Below, in pieces: positions 21,052 through 31,670 of a stretch of DNA of 64,000 bases (positions are counted from its first letter, which is position 1; each line of letters opens with the position of its first letter). Origin of the DNA: Sorghum bicolor (lineage: Eukaryota > Streptophyta > Magnoliopsida > Poales > Poaceae); assembly GCF_000003195.3 (NCBI RefSeq), contig NC_012875.2, forward strand, positions 32,840,314 through 32,904,313. The letters are read 5' to 3'. The notes below the pieces were generated by a model. The model was given only the letters and a program-made list of their open reading frames with translations. It made no database searches and was not told where the DNA came from. Both the position numbers and the translations under genes were made by a program.

Positions 21052-22772
21052 AATAGCCAAATTCAACCCTAAACTATCACAGAAAGCTCAATTTCATCCT
21101 TGAACTATGAAACGACCGTTCTCGTCCTTGAACTTTTACAACTAGCTCAATTTAGTCCCTGGAGCGCTACCTGGCTCACGTCGTCATCGCCCAGTCAGCT
21201 AGGGTTATGAGTTACCGTTTTTGCCCTTGCCTCTTGGCCATCTCTCGATACTATAGCTAGAGGACTTTTTTCTGAATCATACTATTTTTGTCCTTGCCCC
21301 TTGGCCATCTCTTATGGCTGTTATTGTAGCAGGACTTTATTTCTAAAATCTTTATCATTGAATAAGAAACGAGTTGTGAACTATGCATTAACTATATGTG
21401 TAGCAGTGATAGTCTCATATATGAAATCGTTAAAACATTAGTACTTTCCCTGTCCAATAAAAGATATCATTCTAATACATTTATTCCAAATGACCAAATC
21501 AAACTATTTTAACTTGACTAATTTTATGGAGAAGATTGTCAAAGCTAATGGCATAAAAAAAGTATGTTTGAAAACAAGTGCAATACTTATTTGGTAACAT
21601 AAATATCGATGTTCTTTAAATAAATTAAGTCAATTTAGGATAATTAGACATAGGATAGAAACTATAAGGTTTTTTAGACAAACTTAATACTAGATCTTAT
21701 TTGTTACTACTCTCCATTCATTTTAAATTGTTATATATATATATATGACAAAAGCTAATGTAATAATGTGAAAAACTAGACTGACTTTATGCACATAGTG
21801 GAAGTCTTAAGAGAAACATGATTTTTTTGCTTGCATTAACGACAACCACTGTCGTTACCGGCTTGTGATCCTTGCAGTCTTGTATTGACTTTTTTTTTAC
21901 AAGAGTTTTATCTTTTCTTTGAATGTTGGTGCCTTTTTATCATCAACAATGATTTTCTAAGTGTTTGCCTTTGACCCAATGCCTTGCGTAAGGGGTGGTC
22001 ACAGCTATAGGTCTGCAGTAATTACACCATCAGCCATGGACAAAAACGGTAATTCGTAACCCTAGTGATTCACCATGGGCACCAAATACCGAAAACCGAG
22101 AACCGAACCGAATTTACCGAGAACCGAAAAATTCGGTTCCCTATTCGGTACCTAGATCTCAGGAACCGAATTTACCGAGGTATATTCGGTTCTATACCTC
22201 GGTAAACCGAAGTACCGAACTAGTACCGAATATGACTACTAGCAATATGTAATATTGTTGATGGGTCTATAATAGATAATTATGTTACATATTTGTGTTA
22301 ATATACTCCTATTATATTGTGGCCTTTTATATATATGATTTTGACATTGTTATTTCTATATGAATCACGCTGAATTTTTATTAAAATTGGCTATTAAACT
22401 TGATGTTACATGTTGCTCTAATATGTTCGGTTCTTTCGGTAAATACCGGAACCGAACTGAAAGAACCGATACCGAATTAGCTTACCGTATTTTTTTAGAA
22501 CCGATACCGAATTAGCTTACCGTATTTTTTTAGAAACTGATCGGTACCCAGTTTTCTCAGGAACCGAATTTGTATGAGTAGCGAGGAACCGAACCGATCG
22601 GTTCGGTATTACCGAAGGCCCAGGGTGACTAGTGATGATGACGTGAGTTAGCGTGGCTCTCCAGGGATGAAATTGAGCTGGTTGTGAAAGTTCGAGAACG
22701 AGAAAGACCGTTTTTATAGTTCAAAGACGAAATTGAGCTTTTGACCATAGTTTAGTGACCAATTTGGCTATT
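21052..22772. mobile_element. Long-TIR DNA transposon, MULE-like, nonautonomous
   Basis: About 185 bp at the left (from AATAGCCAAATT at 21052) are inverted at the right, ending TTTGGCTATT at 22772. Both arms carry AAGCTCAATTTC, TTGAACTAT and TCCCTGGAG landmarks. No transposase ORF is present. The inside is AT-rich and includes a tandem duplication at 21220-21330 (two copies of a TTGGCCATCTCT block). The right arm is split by the hAT element at 22070-22628. The copia LTR abuts the left end, so the true left terminus and its duplication cannot be seen. Long TIRs suggest Mutator-like, but the superfamily is not proven. Confidence 0.7.
22070..22628. mobile_element. Nonautonomous hAT-type element (559 bp) with ACCGAA repeats
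   Basis: The 8-bp direct duplications CTAGTGAT (22062-22069 and 22629-22636) define the element. Its ends are inverted: TCACCATGGGC at left and the reverse of TCACCCTGGGC at right. An 8-bp duplication is the hAT signature. Both ends are packed with ACCGAA/TTCGGT repeats that read as long subterminal inverted repeats. A 36-bp segment is tandemly duplicated near 22465-22535. There is no ORF. Confidence 0.85.
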
Positions 22773-23701
22773 CCATCTTTTTTATCCATTGTATTATCCG
22801 GTGATGGAAGTTTGGCTGCAACAGACGATCTGGTGTTCGCTGGGCGGCCCTTGTGCTGTGCCATTAGTCCTCACGCTAGCTCAGCAGTATTTTATTTTAT
22901 TTTTTAGTCTCAGTCGGGTCATTTCTTTAAAGTCTGACGCTTTCGTTGTAAAGTTTTGTAAAAGTCTGGTTTTGTACAGTTCTGTTTTGTTTTCTACTTC
23001 AGTATAACAAATAAGTAATTTTAGTGGGTATCCGAGAACAAAAAACATTGCTCGAACCTGTAATGCAAGCGATCAGTTATGGAGCACCAAACAAAACCAT
23101 AAGCTGAAGGACTTCGTCTCTATTTGGTTTGTCCTAATCTTGCCATGCATAAGCTCAGTCAGACCACAAGTTCACATAGTTGTTTAGTCGACTAATGCTA
23201 GATCATGCCAAGTAGCAGCTAGTCAGCTACATTCCAGAGTTTGTGGCAATGAGCAACCAAAGAAGCCCTCATTCATATGCAGATTGTAGTACAAAAACCC
23301 ATATTTCGTATTGGGACTTCTCGATAGAAACATTATTCAAGTAATTCTTTGTGGAAGAAAGAAGAAACAGTCAACATTTCAAATGCTTCCACTCTACTTT
23401 CTGCAAATGAAAGTTCTATGCTTGAGCAAAAGCACATCTATGCTAAAAAACATGTTGGTTTTGCAAACATACATTATTGTTGTGGAGGAGCTATCACACA
23501 TAAAACATGGGAATAAGAGCCATGGCAATCTGGACTAACAAAACAATGAAATGATAATCTGGACCTCGTTTCAATCAAAACAATAATACTGGAAGCAACT
23601 TCAAAGCACAACCTAGAAAGTCCCTACCAACAGATGTCCACCAAAAAAGATCAAGAAAAACCAGGGCTCCAAATTGTCAAACCATGTCAAGTTTATCCCA
23701 A
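22773..23701. other. Region downstream of the hydrolase gene; nothing recognised
   Basis: This interval lies between the TIR element and the hydrolase stop codon. It must contain the 3' UTR of that minus-strand gene in its right part. Short frames (22789-23007, 23311-23538) show no domain and no codon signal that I trust. The sequence is unlike the neighbouring elements, so it is probably ancestral genic flank. Confidence 0.5.
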
Positions 23702-26700
23702 TCATGGTGTGAGTTTCTCTAACCACGTCAAGATTATTTCAGCTCCTTTATCCCAGGAGCAATCTAACATCATGTCATGAGCTACACCTTCCACACATAC
23801 TGGTTGCACTCCGTAAAATCTTGAAGTTTCATAAAGCCCTTCAGAATCCTAATTTCAGAACATAAATAGATTAACAAGGAGGGAAACAAATTGTTTCTTA
23901 TGTACATTATACAGGAAAGTAAAGCAGTCAAGCAGGTGTACCACCATGCTTGCAGGTAAGTCAGTAGAAGGGTTAGTTAAATTGTAAATTTCTTGTGGAG
24001 GGAGAGCTGAGGGGAGGTTCACTCACAATAATGAAATCATTTCTTGCACCCATGACAAGAATTTCTGTGGTAATTTCTGGCACAGAAGGTACAGGCAGTG
24101 ATGCATTTAGCTTCCGTAAGTCAAACAGTGGCAATTTTGAGCTCTCCTTCATTAATGCTTGGTACCTTTAAGACAGTGATGCAGTATGTTATGTTGTGAC
24201 TGAAGACACAATGGGAATGCAATCCATAAACAATAGGTTCGCCATGAGTTCTCCATGTCCAATTTCTCATACATAAAAATAATAAAATCATTGATTTGTG
24301 GAAGCATAGGTGAAATATGACAACAGAAGGAGAAGCACCTCATGCAAAAATAAACTATGAACACCCCTCTAGTTATGATGGCTACTACCTACTGCAACTA
24401 TCACTTAGGATTACCACTACTACTATAGACCAGTGCTCTAAAATAGCATGAATTGATGTCCACAAACAAAAGCTATAGGTATTAAAGGTGGCATGGTCCA
24501 AAGAGTCATTGACTCATGGAAGCAGGATATAACCACAAATACAGAATAAACCACTCACCCATTGACTATGAAACAGAAGGTACTGTTGCATCCAAGGTAC
24601 CATAGGTGCCAAGTTCACTGTGCTAAAGACTATAACCACATTTTCGAAAGAATATATTCGAGTGCAAAAGAAACTGCCAAACATCTCATTACCTTAACAC
24701 AAGTTCATCATCCATTTGTGCTGAGAAAAATGTTTCCTTACAGAGCGACAATGAATTTGCATATGCTTTTGCAGCCAAGCTGAGAGTCACCTGATAGAAA
24801 GTTTATTAAGATTTTAGATATGTTCATAAGCTACATAATTAAGTAGATACATGAATATTAACAGAAACCTTGCAAAGATACGTATGAAGAGAAATGTTAT
24901 GGATTTATTTCTAGTTCAGTACATGTGTATTAAACATCAAATCATGTAATTGCTTCAGTTTGTGGGTGACCTTAATGATGCCAGTAGTAATATGTTGGCT
25001 ACGAAGAGAAACAATTATCAACAAGGACACGTAAAAATACTGAGGAAAAAGGAAACAAAATTGACCAAAATATAAGGGTGGCTAATTCAGAACATTTAAA
25101 TAATAATTCAAGATAGAATTCGAGAAAATTAAAGGAATATGATTATTTGTAGAATGGTAAAAGAATGGGCATTTCTCATTTATAATGGAGATCGACTGGT
25201 ATTTTTAGGTCTAAAACAGGATAAAAGTTGGAACAATTTATTTATACTAGACGAAACAACTGCAGAATGAGGTTAGCTCAGCAGAATTCCAACACAACCA
25301 AGTGATAGATCTCAACAAAAAAGTGTAATAATGCAGATCCATTTACCTTGACTGCAGCTATTGGTTTAGTCAAAAGGTAACGCCATACCAACCCACTGTA
25401 GATAAATGATACAAAGGAGTTGCATGATGACGAAAGTCAAATAAAGATGGCAAATATGCAGTAGTGGATGTGAGAAAGACCTGTTTCCTGAGGGAGGCAC
25501 AGAACATACAAGGACAGCACCAGCAATCTTTGGATGCAGAAGTTCTGAACCAATAATAAAAAAAAGTTACATCAGACAGATTTTGGTCGCAAATATTTTG
25601 GATCTAAATGATGTACTTATCAGTTGATGAGGAATAAAATAATTTTTTTACTCTTCTAACTATACAACTGAATACTTTGAAACAGGAGACTTGATCATTA
25701 CATATTACGTTTTGTAGGTAACCTAACATTGCAACACATATGAAAACAATTCACATCTTTGGGATATTATAGAAGAGGACTGAAGAGGATTTGTAGAAAT
25801 GCAGGTGAAGTATCTTGGATTTATCCTGTTTAACTTGTGTTTGTCATCCGCAGACAATTATAGAGGCACAGTTTGTGTATATTTTATATAATCATAGCAT
25901 ACTGTACAACCTCCGGGTTCCAAGCTCTCATATCTAATTGGTATATACAATCTAAGTAGCAGACAGTACATCAATATTTATGTGTATCAGTCAACAGCCA
26001 TGATTCCTGTTTCGGTTAGCATGTGTGAAATATAACGAATGATCAATTAGACTGAACAACTCAACTCATGAGTAGAAACAGTGAAAATAGGCAAATAAGA
26101 AACTTAAGATCCTGTGGGAAATAGCATCAGTTGTTCCCTCCGCATTTGACTTTATGACTAATCATCTCAAGACAAAATTTGCTCACTATGCTAAAGTATC
26201 TCCAATTAGTTTGATGTTTTGGCCCCAAACATAAGTAGGCAAGAAATCCATTTGGCAAGGGATTTTGGAAGTAGCAGATCTATGTAGCTGAAACTTTTAA
26301 GCTTATGAATGGTGCAAATTCAGTTAGGAACAAAAACATGTTAAACATGCAAAGAAATCTTTGAGGGATTATGCCTTGCAAGCATGATGTATATTGCTGC
26401 ACAATCAAGCCTCCGAATGAATGTCCAATTAGTACAGGTGGCAAGGGGAGCTCCTTCTGGATGAAATCAGCAATATCACCAGTATGTGTCTACTGCAAGT
26501 CAATAAGATATTGGGGGTAAATCTAGTGAGACAATGAAGTGGGCCAGCTCTACAGAGTGAAGTATAAGTATTATAGTGCAATCTTTGGCTTAAACATGTT
26601 AATTGTCATGTGAGTTAGTATGTGACGGTGCTTGAAACTTCCTTCGTGGTATATGCTTGGATATTTCTCACTGTATTTCTTCAAATGATAGATTTATAGT

Positions 26701-28210
26701 GTTCACTAAATAATGACAACGGGACAAGTCAGTTTAAAGTGGTAAACAACCAAGAACCATACTTAATACTCCCTCAATTCTAAATTATAAGACATTTCGG
26801 CTTTTTAAGATACATGGTTTTTGCTATATATCTAGACATAGTGTATATCTAAGTCCATAGCAAAAACTCTATATCTACAAAAGCCAAAACGTCTTATAAT
26901 TTAGACTGGAGGGAGTAGTATGTTGCATTCAAAGTTACAACCCAGTATACATTTGTCACACAATAATGAGTACTGGACCAGCAATAAGAATTAATTGACA
27001 GAACAGCATCAAGTAACGGAAATGTAGAACAGTTGAGACGATTTGGAACAGTCAACTGAAGCATAAAACTAGTTACCTCAAGAGTGCCTGCCACTGCCTC
27101 TTGTGGAACACTGCTTTCACCCTGCAAAGGTTGTCACCGAAGCTGCTAATGTCACATGGTCTACAAACAGATACTGGCAACTGGGTGATGCAACAGGTCA
27201 ACTGAACTGTCACATGCACCGACCAACGCAAGAGGATTCAAATATTCAAATTCAGATAAAGGCCTTGTTTAGTTCCAAAATATTTTGCAAAATCGACACT
27301 GTAGCTTTTTCGTTTGTATTTGACAAATATTATCCAATCATAGACTAACTAGGTTCAAAATATTCGTCTCGTCAATTTCGACCAAACTGTGCAATTAGGC
27401 CTTGTTTAGTTCCAAAAAATTTTCAAGATTCCCCGTCACATCGAATCTTGCGGCACATGCATGAAGCATTAAATATAAACGAAAACAAAAACTAATTACG
27501 CAGTTTACCTGTAAATCGCGAGATGAATCTTTTGATCCTAGTTAGTCTATGATTGGATAATATTTGCCACAAACAAACGAAAGTGCTACCGTAGCGAAAT
27601 CCAAAATTTTTCTCAAACTAAACAAGGCCTTAGTTTTTATTTTTATCTATATTTAATACTTCATGCATGTGTCTAAAGATTCGATGTGACGGGAAATCTG
27701 AAAAATTTTGCAAAATTTTTTGGAACTAAACAAGGCCAAAATGTTATACACATAGACTAACCCAGAGCCAGGGATCTTTAGCTACTGCATTTTACTACTG
27801 AATTATGAGTAACGCAACATATTTTTTGAGGGATGAAAAAAACAACCTACTGACGCATTTCGACAATAATAATTTACCTGCGCGCGGAGGCTGAGGGCGT
27901 AGCAGGGGAACCCGGCCCGCGAGAAGAAGGGAAGCCAGTGCTCAGCCCAGCACCAGGCCGCGTGGAAGCTCCCGTGCACGAACACCAGCGGCGGGCGCTC
28001 TCCCGCCGCCGGCGGGCACTGCGCGATGACCTCGAGGTCGAGGCCGCACGGCAAGCGGTGGAAGCGGCGGGACTGGCCCTCTTGCAGAGCGTAGGCGCAA
28101 GCGGGGCGGAGGAAGGGCCTCGCTGTCCTCCTCCTCGCCGTCCGCGCCTGCGCTGGCGCCGGTCGTGAGAAGAGAAAGAGAGGAGGAGCGGCGAGGGTGG
28201 CGGTGGCCAT
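23702..28210 (-). CDS. Alpha/beta-hydrolase fold protein, predicted plastid, 8 exons
   Basis: Exons, in gene order: 28210-27878, 27121-27077, 26489-26375, 25544-25481, 25395-25347, 24790-24693, 24165-24027, 23848-23702. The sum is 990 bp: 329 residues plus TGA, with frames matching across every junction. Residues 1-50 are rich in Ala, Arg, Pro and Ser with few acids, like a chloroplast transit peptide. HGSFHAAWCW (79-88) is the oxyanion-hole region. GHSFGG gives the nucleophile Ser150, Asp278 (GARNDF) and His305 (GVAHDMM) complete the triad. The substrate is not evident. All introns are GT-AG except the third, which fits best as GC-AG. An in-frame ATG 19 codons upstream (28267) could give 348 residues; I prefer 28210 because it gives a more typical transit peptide. 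No stops or frameshifts are seen, and it is the only intact host gene here. Confidence 0.9.
26373..26375 (-). other. Likely GC splice donor of hydrolase intron 3
   Basis: The exon ends ...TTGCAAG and the intron begins GCATAA. Joining here to the acceptor before 25544 gives a continuous helix from YTSCLQ into ELLHPKIAG. No GT at a frame-compatible position gives a sensible product. GC-AG introns are the main noncanonical class in plants. Confidence 0.65.
26769..26915. mobile_element. Stowaway MITE (147 bp) in hydrolase intron 2
   Basis: Flanked by TA at both ends. The termini are CTCCCTCAATTC and the reverse of CTCCCTCCAGTC, and the arms pair over most of their length (AAATTATAAGAC / GTCTTATAATTT). 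These are the hallmarks of Tc1/mariner-derived Stowaway elements. It lies wholly within the intron 26490-27076. Confidence 0.85.
27261..27737. mobile_element. Tourist-like MITE (outer) in hydrolase intron 1
   Basis: The ends are GGCCTTGTTTAGTTCC at left and its inverse GGAACTAAACAAGGCC at right, with AAA on both sides as a 3-bp duplication. Without the nested copy it would be about 242 bp. The end sequence is a very common grass MITE type; the 3-bp duplication suggests PIF/Harbinger. Confidence 0.8.
27398..27629. mobile_element. Tourist-like MITE (inner, 232 bp) nested in the outer copy
   Basis: The same terminal sequence, GGCCTTGTTTAGTT, and its inverse, flanked by TTA (27395-27397 and 27630-27632), the typical PIF/Harbinger target. 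It interrupts the outer MITE near its middle. Confidence 0.82.
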
Positions 28211-28512
28211 GGAAGGCGCCAAACAGATGAAGAATGACGATGGAGATGGGTGGACATGGAACAGCATATAGATAGGGAGATACAGTATTTACATGTATGT
28301 CTCTGGTCTGTTTTTTTTAATTTACCTTTGAGGTCCGAAAATAAAATTCTCTTACCTGTATAATCTTGAGTCAAGTCTCTTAGTTTCTTTATACACAAAA
28401 TTGTTACAAAATATGTTACTAGCCGCTGGAAAAACCTTTATCTCTCCGTCTCTCGTAATTAATATAGTAGATAAAAGTAAAAGAACAAATAGCGCTCCCA
28501 CATAGAATGCAG
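28211..28512 (-). promoter_or_regulatory. 5' leader and short upstream region of the hydrolase gene
   Basis: Only about 245 bp of non-LTR sequence separates the upstream ATG (28267) from a truncated LTR (28513). I see no convincing TATA box, which is common for plastid housekeeping genes. The promoter may extend into the LTR fragment. Confidence 0.4.
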
Positions 28513-28736
28513 TTAAATTCAGTTTGAAGTTTGGTCAAAATCACTCATCTCAAAAAAATCAAATGCACCAGCATGAATACACCCAATTGGCATGAATACA
28601 CCCAATTGTTGCTAAATCCTATAATGAATTTTATTTTAATGAAAAAATATTATTTCCCTATATTTCATGAGCACCAAAATATAAAATTAAATTATTTTAG
28701 CTTTATTTCAAAAAGAACAAAATTTAGGGTGTTACA
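28513..28736 (-). repeat. Truncated 3' LTR
   Basis: 224 bp matching 39431-39636, starting (sense) TGTAACACCCTAAATTTTG and broken off at TTAAATTCAG. It carries an 18-bp tandem duplication (CATGAATACACCCAATTG, about 28573-28608) that is single in the other LTR. Its polypurine tract is at 28737-28750. Confidence 0.85.
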
Positions 28737-28970
28737 AATTCTACCCCTTTAAAATGAATCTCGTCCTCGAGATTCGGAAGAGGCTTGGATTCTCTTGGAG
28801 AAATAGGAAAAAAAGATCTTAACAACTCTTTCAACTTGCATGCCAAACTTAAACACTTATGTCTTAGGATCACCATTTGTGAACAAAGTTTCGACTGAGT
28901 AACTATTATTCATAATTGACCAAAGTCCATCTTAACTACTTTTTAACTTACAACTCAAAGACATGATAAC

Positions 28971-29339
28971 TTAGCAGGGATTTGCCTCCTCAGGTAGGAG
29001 TGGACCACCCTGATACTCAATTATTTTCCCTGATGGTGATGTTAAGAAAATTTTCCACTGGGTAGCATAGATCACTTTTTTATGTGCACACAACCATCCA
29101 TTGCCAAGAACCAAGGGAATATCGAGTGACTCTAACATAATGAGGTTTATTGTGAAGTTTTTCTTGCTTATGACCAGATTTACATTTGAGCAAACCTGAT
29201 CTGCCTGTATTTCTTCCACTGGGGTTTGAACTAACAAAGGCTTCCTAGTAGGACACTTCACTCTCTCGATCGTCTTTACCAAGTTGGAGAAAATAAAAGA
29301 ATGTGAAGCACTCAAGTCAAACAGAGCAAAAACTAGCAC
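28971..29339 (-). pseudogene. Retropepsin remnant of the gypsy element
   Basis: The 122-codon frame contains a protease-like core: ALFDLSASHSFI at the active site, then NLVISKKNFTINLIML and DIPLVLGNGWLCAHK. The active-site triplet reads DLS instead of DSG or DTG, so it should be dead. Upstream, at 29307-29367, a segment of about 30 bp is duplicated in tandem. The short frame at 29435-29623 may be leftover gag linker. Nothing of RT remains downstream, where the polypurine tract follows directly. Confidence 0.65.
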
Positions 29340-29639
29340 TCAAGTCAAACAGAGCAAAAACTAGCACTGAGTCTACTTGAATATATCCACCCATCACTTT
29401 GGTAGCTCCCTGAATGTTATGCCTATCCATGTGCTCAGTCTTCCATTGATATAGTTTCGTTGCACCTTACTTCCATGAGTAGGCTTCTTACGGCCTTTCC
29501 TTTTGCGCTTCCGTCATTGTGGGTTTTGATTTGATTCAATGTCAACTCGCTCTTCAATATTATTATTTTGATAATACTCAGCTTTATCATACTCATAACA
29601 TCTTTCAAAGGCAGAATAATCATGCTCTTCCCACATATC

Positions 29640-31534
29640 CATGAGAGGTGTCATATTGGATTCCTGATCCATGGGACACTATACTCCCTGTCATCAAGTG
29701 ACCAACGTCAGTAACACGACAAGGATAGATGATCATAACCATAAAATATCTCAAGAGACAACTCTCACTTCAAGATAAATTTAAAATGCATCATCCCGTG
29801 ATATCAAGGTACTACCCCCTTAAGACGAGATTGATTGGGGAACACTAGAGACTAGCTCTCCTATCCTTTTTGAACGCTACACATCATAGTCTTTTAAATT
29901 TGTTGTAACAAGTCTCTTGATCTAAGGTTAGTTCCATCACTAAGTTCCAACTATCAGTACCTTTATCATAGTTAAGTTGCTTCCCTCTCACATCGTACAT
30001 ATAACTTCGTAAACTTTGGTGTCATCTGATTCTCATAAACATAACTCTCAATCCATGAGTATCAGCCATGACTTATACCTCCATTGATATTCTCCAAGTG
30101 GGATGATATCTTGACACAAAACCAAATTTACCCAACACTTGTGATCCTTACATATGATCCAACATTAGTCAATCCTTCTCATTGTAACTCCTTTAACTAG
30201 CCTACCCCACTTAAGAAAAGGTCAACTAGGGAATGTCGAAGGGTAGCTTGCAACCTTTTTCCAGACAATTTAACTACCATTAACACTGCCTAACATCCCA
30301 AAGAACTTATGTGCAAGGGAAGAAACAATATCCTAAAATTTCCTCGCAGTATGAAAAACACCAGCGCAGTAAAACAGATATAACTCTTACTCAGTTAATC
30401 CAATAGAGTTACATCTTAGACCATTAGAAAACTTATGAAATTCCCTACAACTTTCTTATAGAAGACTTCCTTAGGTTCTGTCTTTAGGCTTAGGTAAAAC
30501 AACCAAACATAATATCCGTCCTGACAATGTCTCAGCAAAGGTGCAGTAACTTAAAGAAGTCATATCTCCAGATACTTAACCCATCTGGAGATGATCCTTA
30601 CATTTTTGAAAATCTTAGGAAATCCTCTACAACTTTTGTATACAACTTTTTCCCAGATTCTGAAGTTAAGTTGTCTGAAAATAGGAAATACCAAAACTGC
30701 TCAGACTTTAAAACAGAACAGAAACATCCAAGTGTAAATGTCATATCTCAGGTTATACTTATCCGAATAAGTTCCAGATTACACCGTTGGAAAGCTTAGA
30801 AAATTTTCTACAACTTTTCTATAGAACACTTCTCCAAATTCTATAGTTACATTTGTCTCAACAGTAAGTAACCGAAACTGGTCTTGATTCTTGACAGCAC
30901 AACTGTATAATCTTGTGATTTTTCATAACTCCAACGCCAAAATAACTATAGAGATGATTCTTGAGGTCAGAGAAAGATCTTGAAGCCTACTATCATCCAG
31001 AATTTTCTCATGATTTTGGTTATCCGAGAATAGAGATATAAACTGATAAAGAGAGGATACTCCGGAAAGACAGGATAAGATAATAAGAGAAGTCCAAAAC
31101 CCAACTATTTATTTCATTAGTCCTTATACCTTAGGCCTCTAAATGAAGTTGTGGAGAAAACCCACAAGATCATTGCACTCATTACAAAGATCCAAATCAA
31201 GCACAAGCATAAAGACAAACCAACTAAGCACTAAAGGTTCACATTTCACTCAACTTGCGATACTATCGTTCTCTTCATAATAAGGGTAAAGATCCTAAAA
31301 CTCCTCTTTAAAAGACATAAGAAGATGATAAGGGAAGGTTCTAAAAGCATACCAAATCAAGGAGTGAGGGTGAGAATAAAACTTTAAAATCAGTAACAAG
31401 GTGAAGATATCTAGCAAGGGAAGGGATATAGTGTAGGTGAAAATATCAAGGTTTATAGAACAAGGATTTCATGACAATTCCAAAACCTTAAGACGGCCAA
31501 TTTCTAACTAGGCTTGTGTCCTACAGTCAGCATT
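29640..31534 (-). other. Leader of the gypsy element with degenerate tandem repeats
   Basis: No coding region is visible. From about 30340 to 31080 a unit of roughly 150-200 bp recurs four times. Each has CATATCTC/CATAACTC at the start, a GATGATxCTT-type segment, then TTTTCTACAACTTTT(G/C)TATA followed by CAGATTCT/CAAATTCT. Such repeats are common in the noncoding parts of Del-type elements. Confidence 0.55.
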
Positions 31535-31546
31535 GCTTTGATACCA
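31535..31546 (-). other. Primer-binding site, initiator tRNA-Met type
   Basis: Minus-strand TGGTATCAAAGC, three bases after the LTR end. It fixes the orientation of the gypsy element. Confidence 0.85.
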
Positions 31547-31670
31547 CTTTGTAATACACGATTTTAAAGACAAAATCATATATGCACCATATGTGAGTCT
31601 TAGAAGCCAAATCTCACATATAGCTACAAATAAAGGGTAATATCAAAAGACAATGCATAAATTATATAAC

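Noticed and set aside
21440..21740. Possible further MITE inside the MULE-like element (CTTTCCCTGTCCAATAAAAGA ... CTCCATTCATTTTAAATTG)
   Set aside because: The ends resemble grass Stowaway-type sequence only loosely and I could not define TIRs or a duplication.
27938..28168. Plus-strand 76-codon frame opposite hydrolase exon 1
   Set aside because: GC-rich shadow of a real exon; the minus strand has domain motifs and splice consistency.
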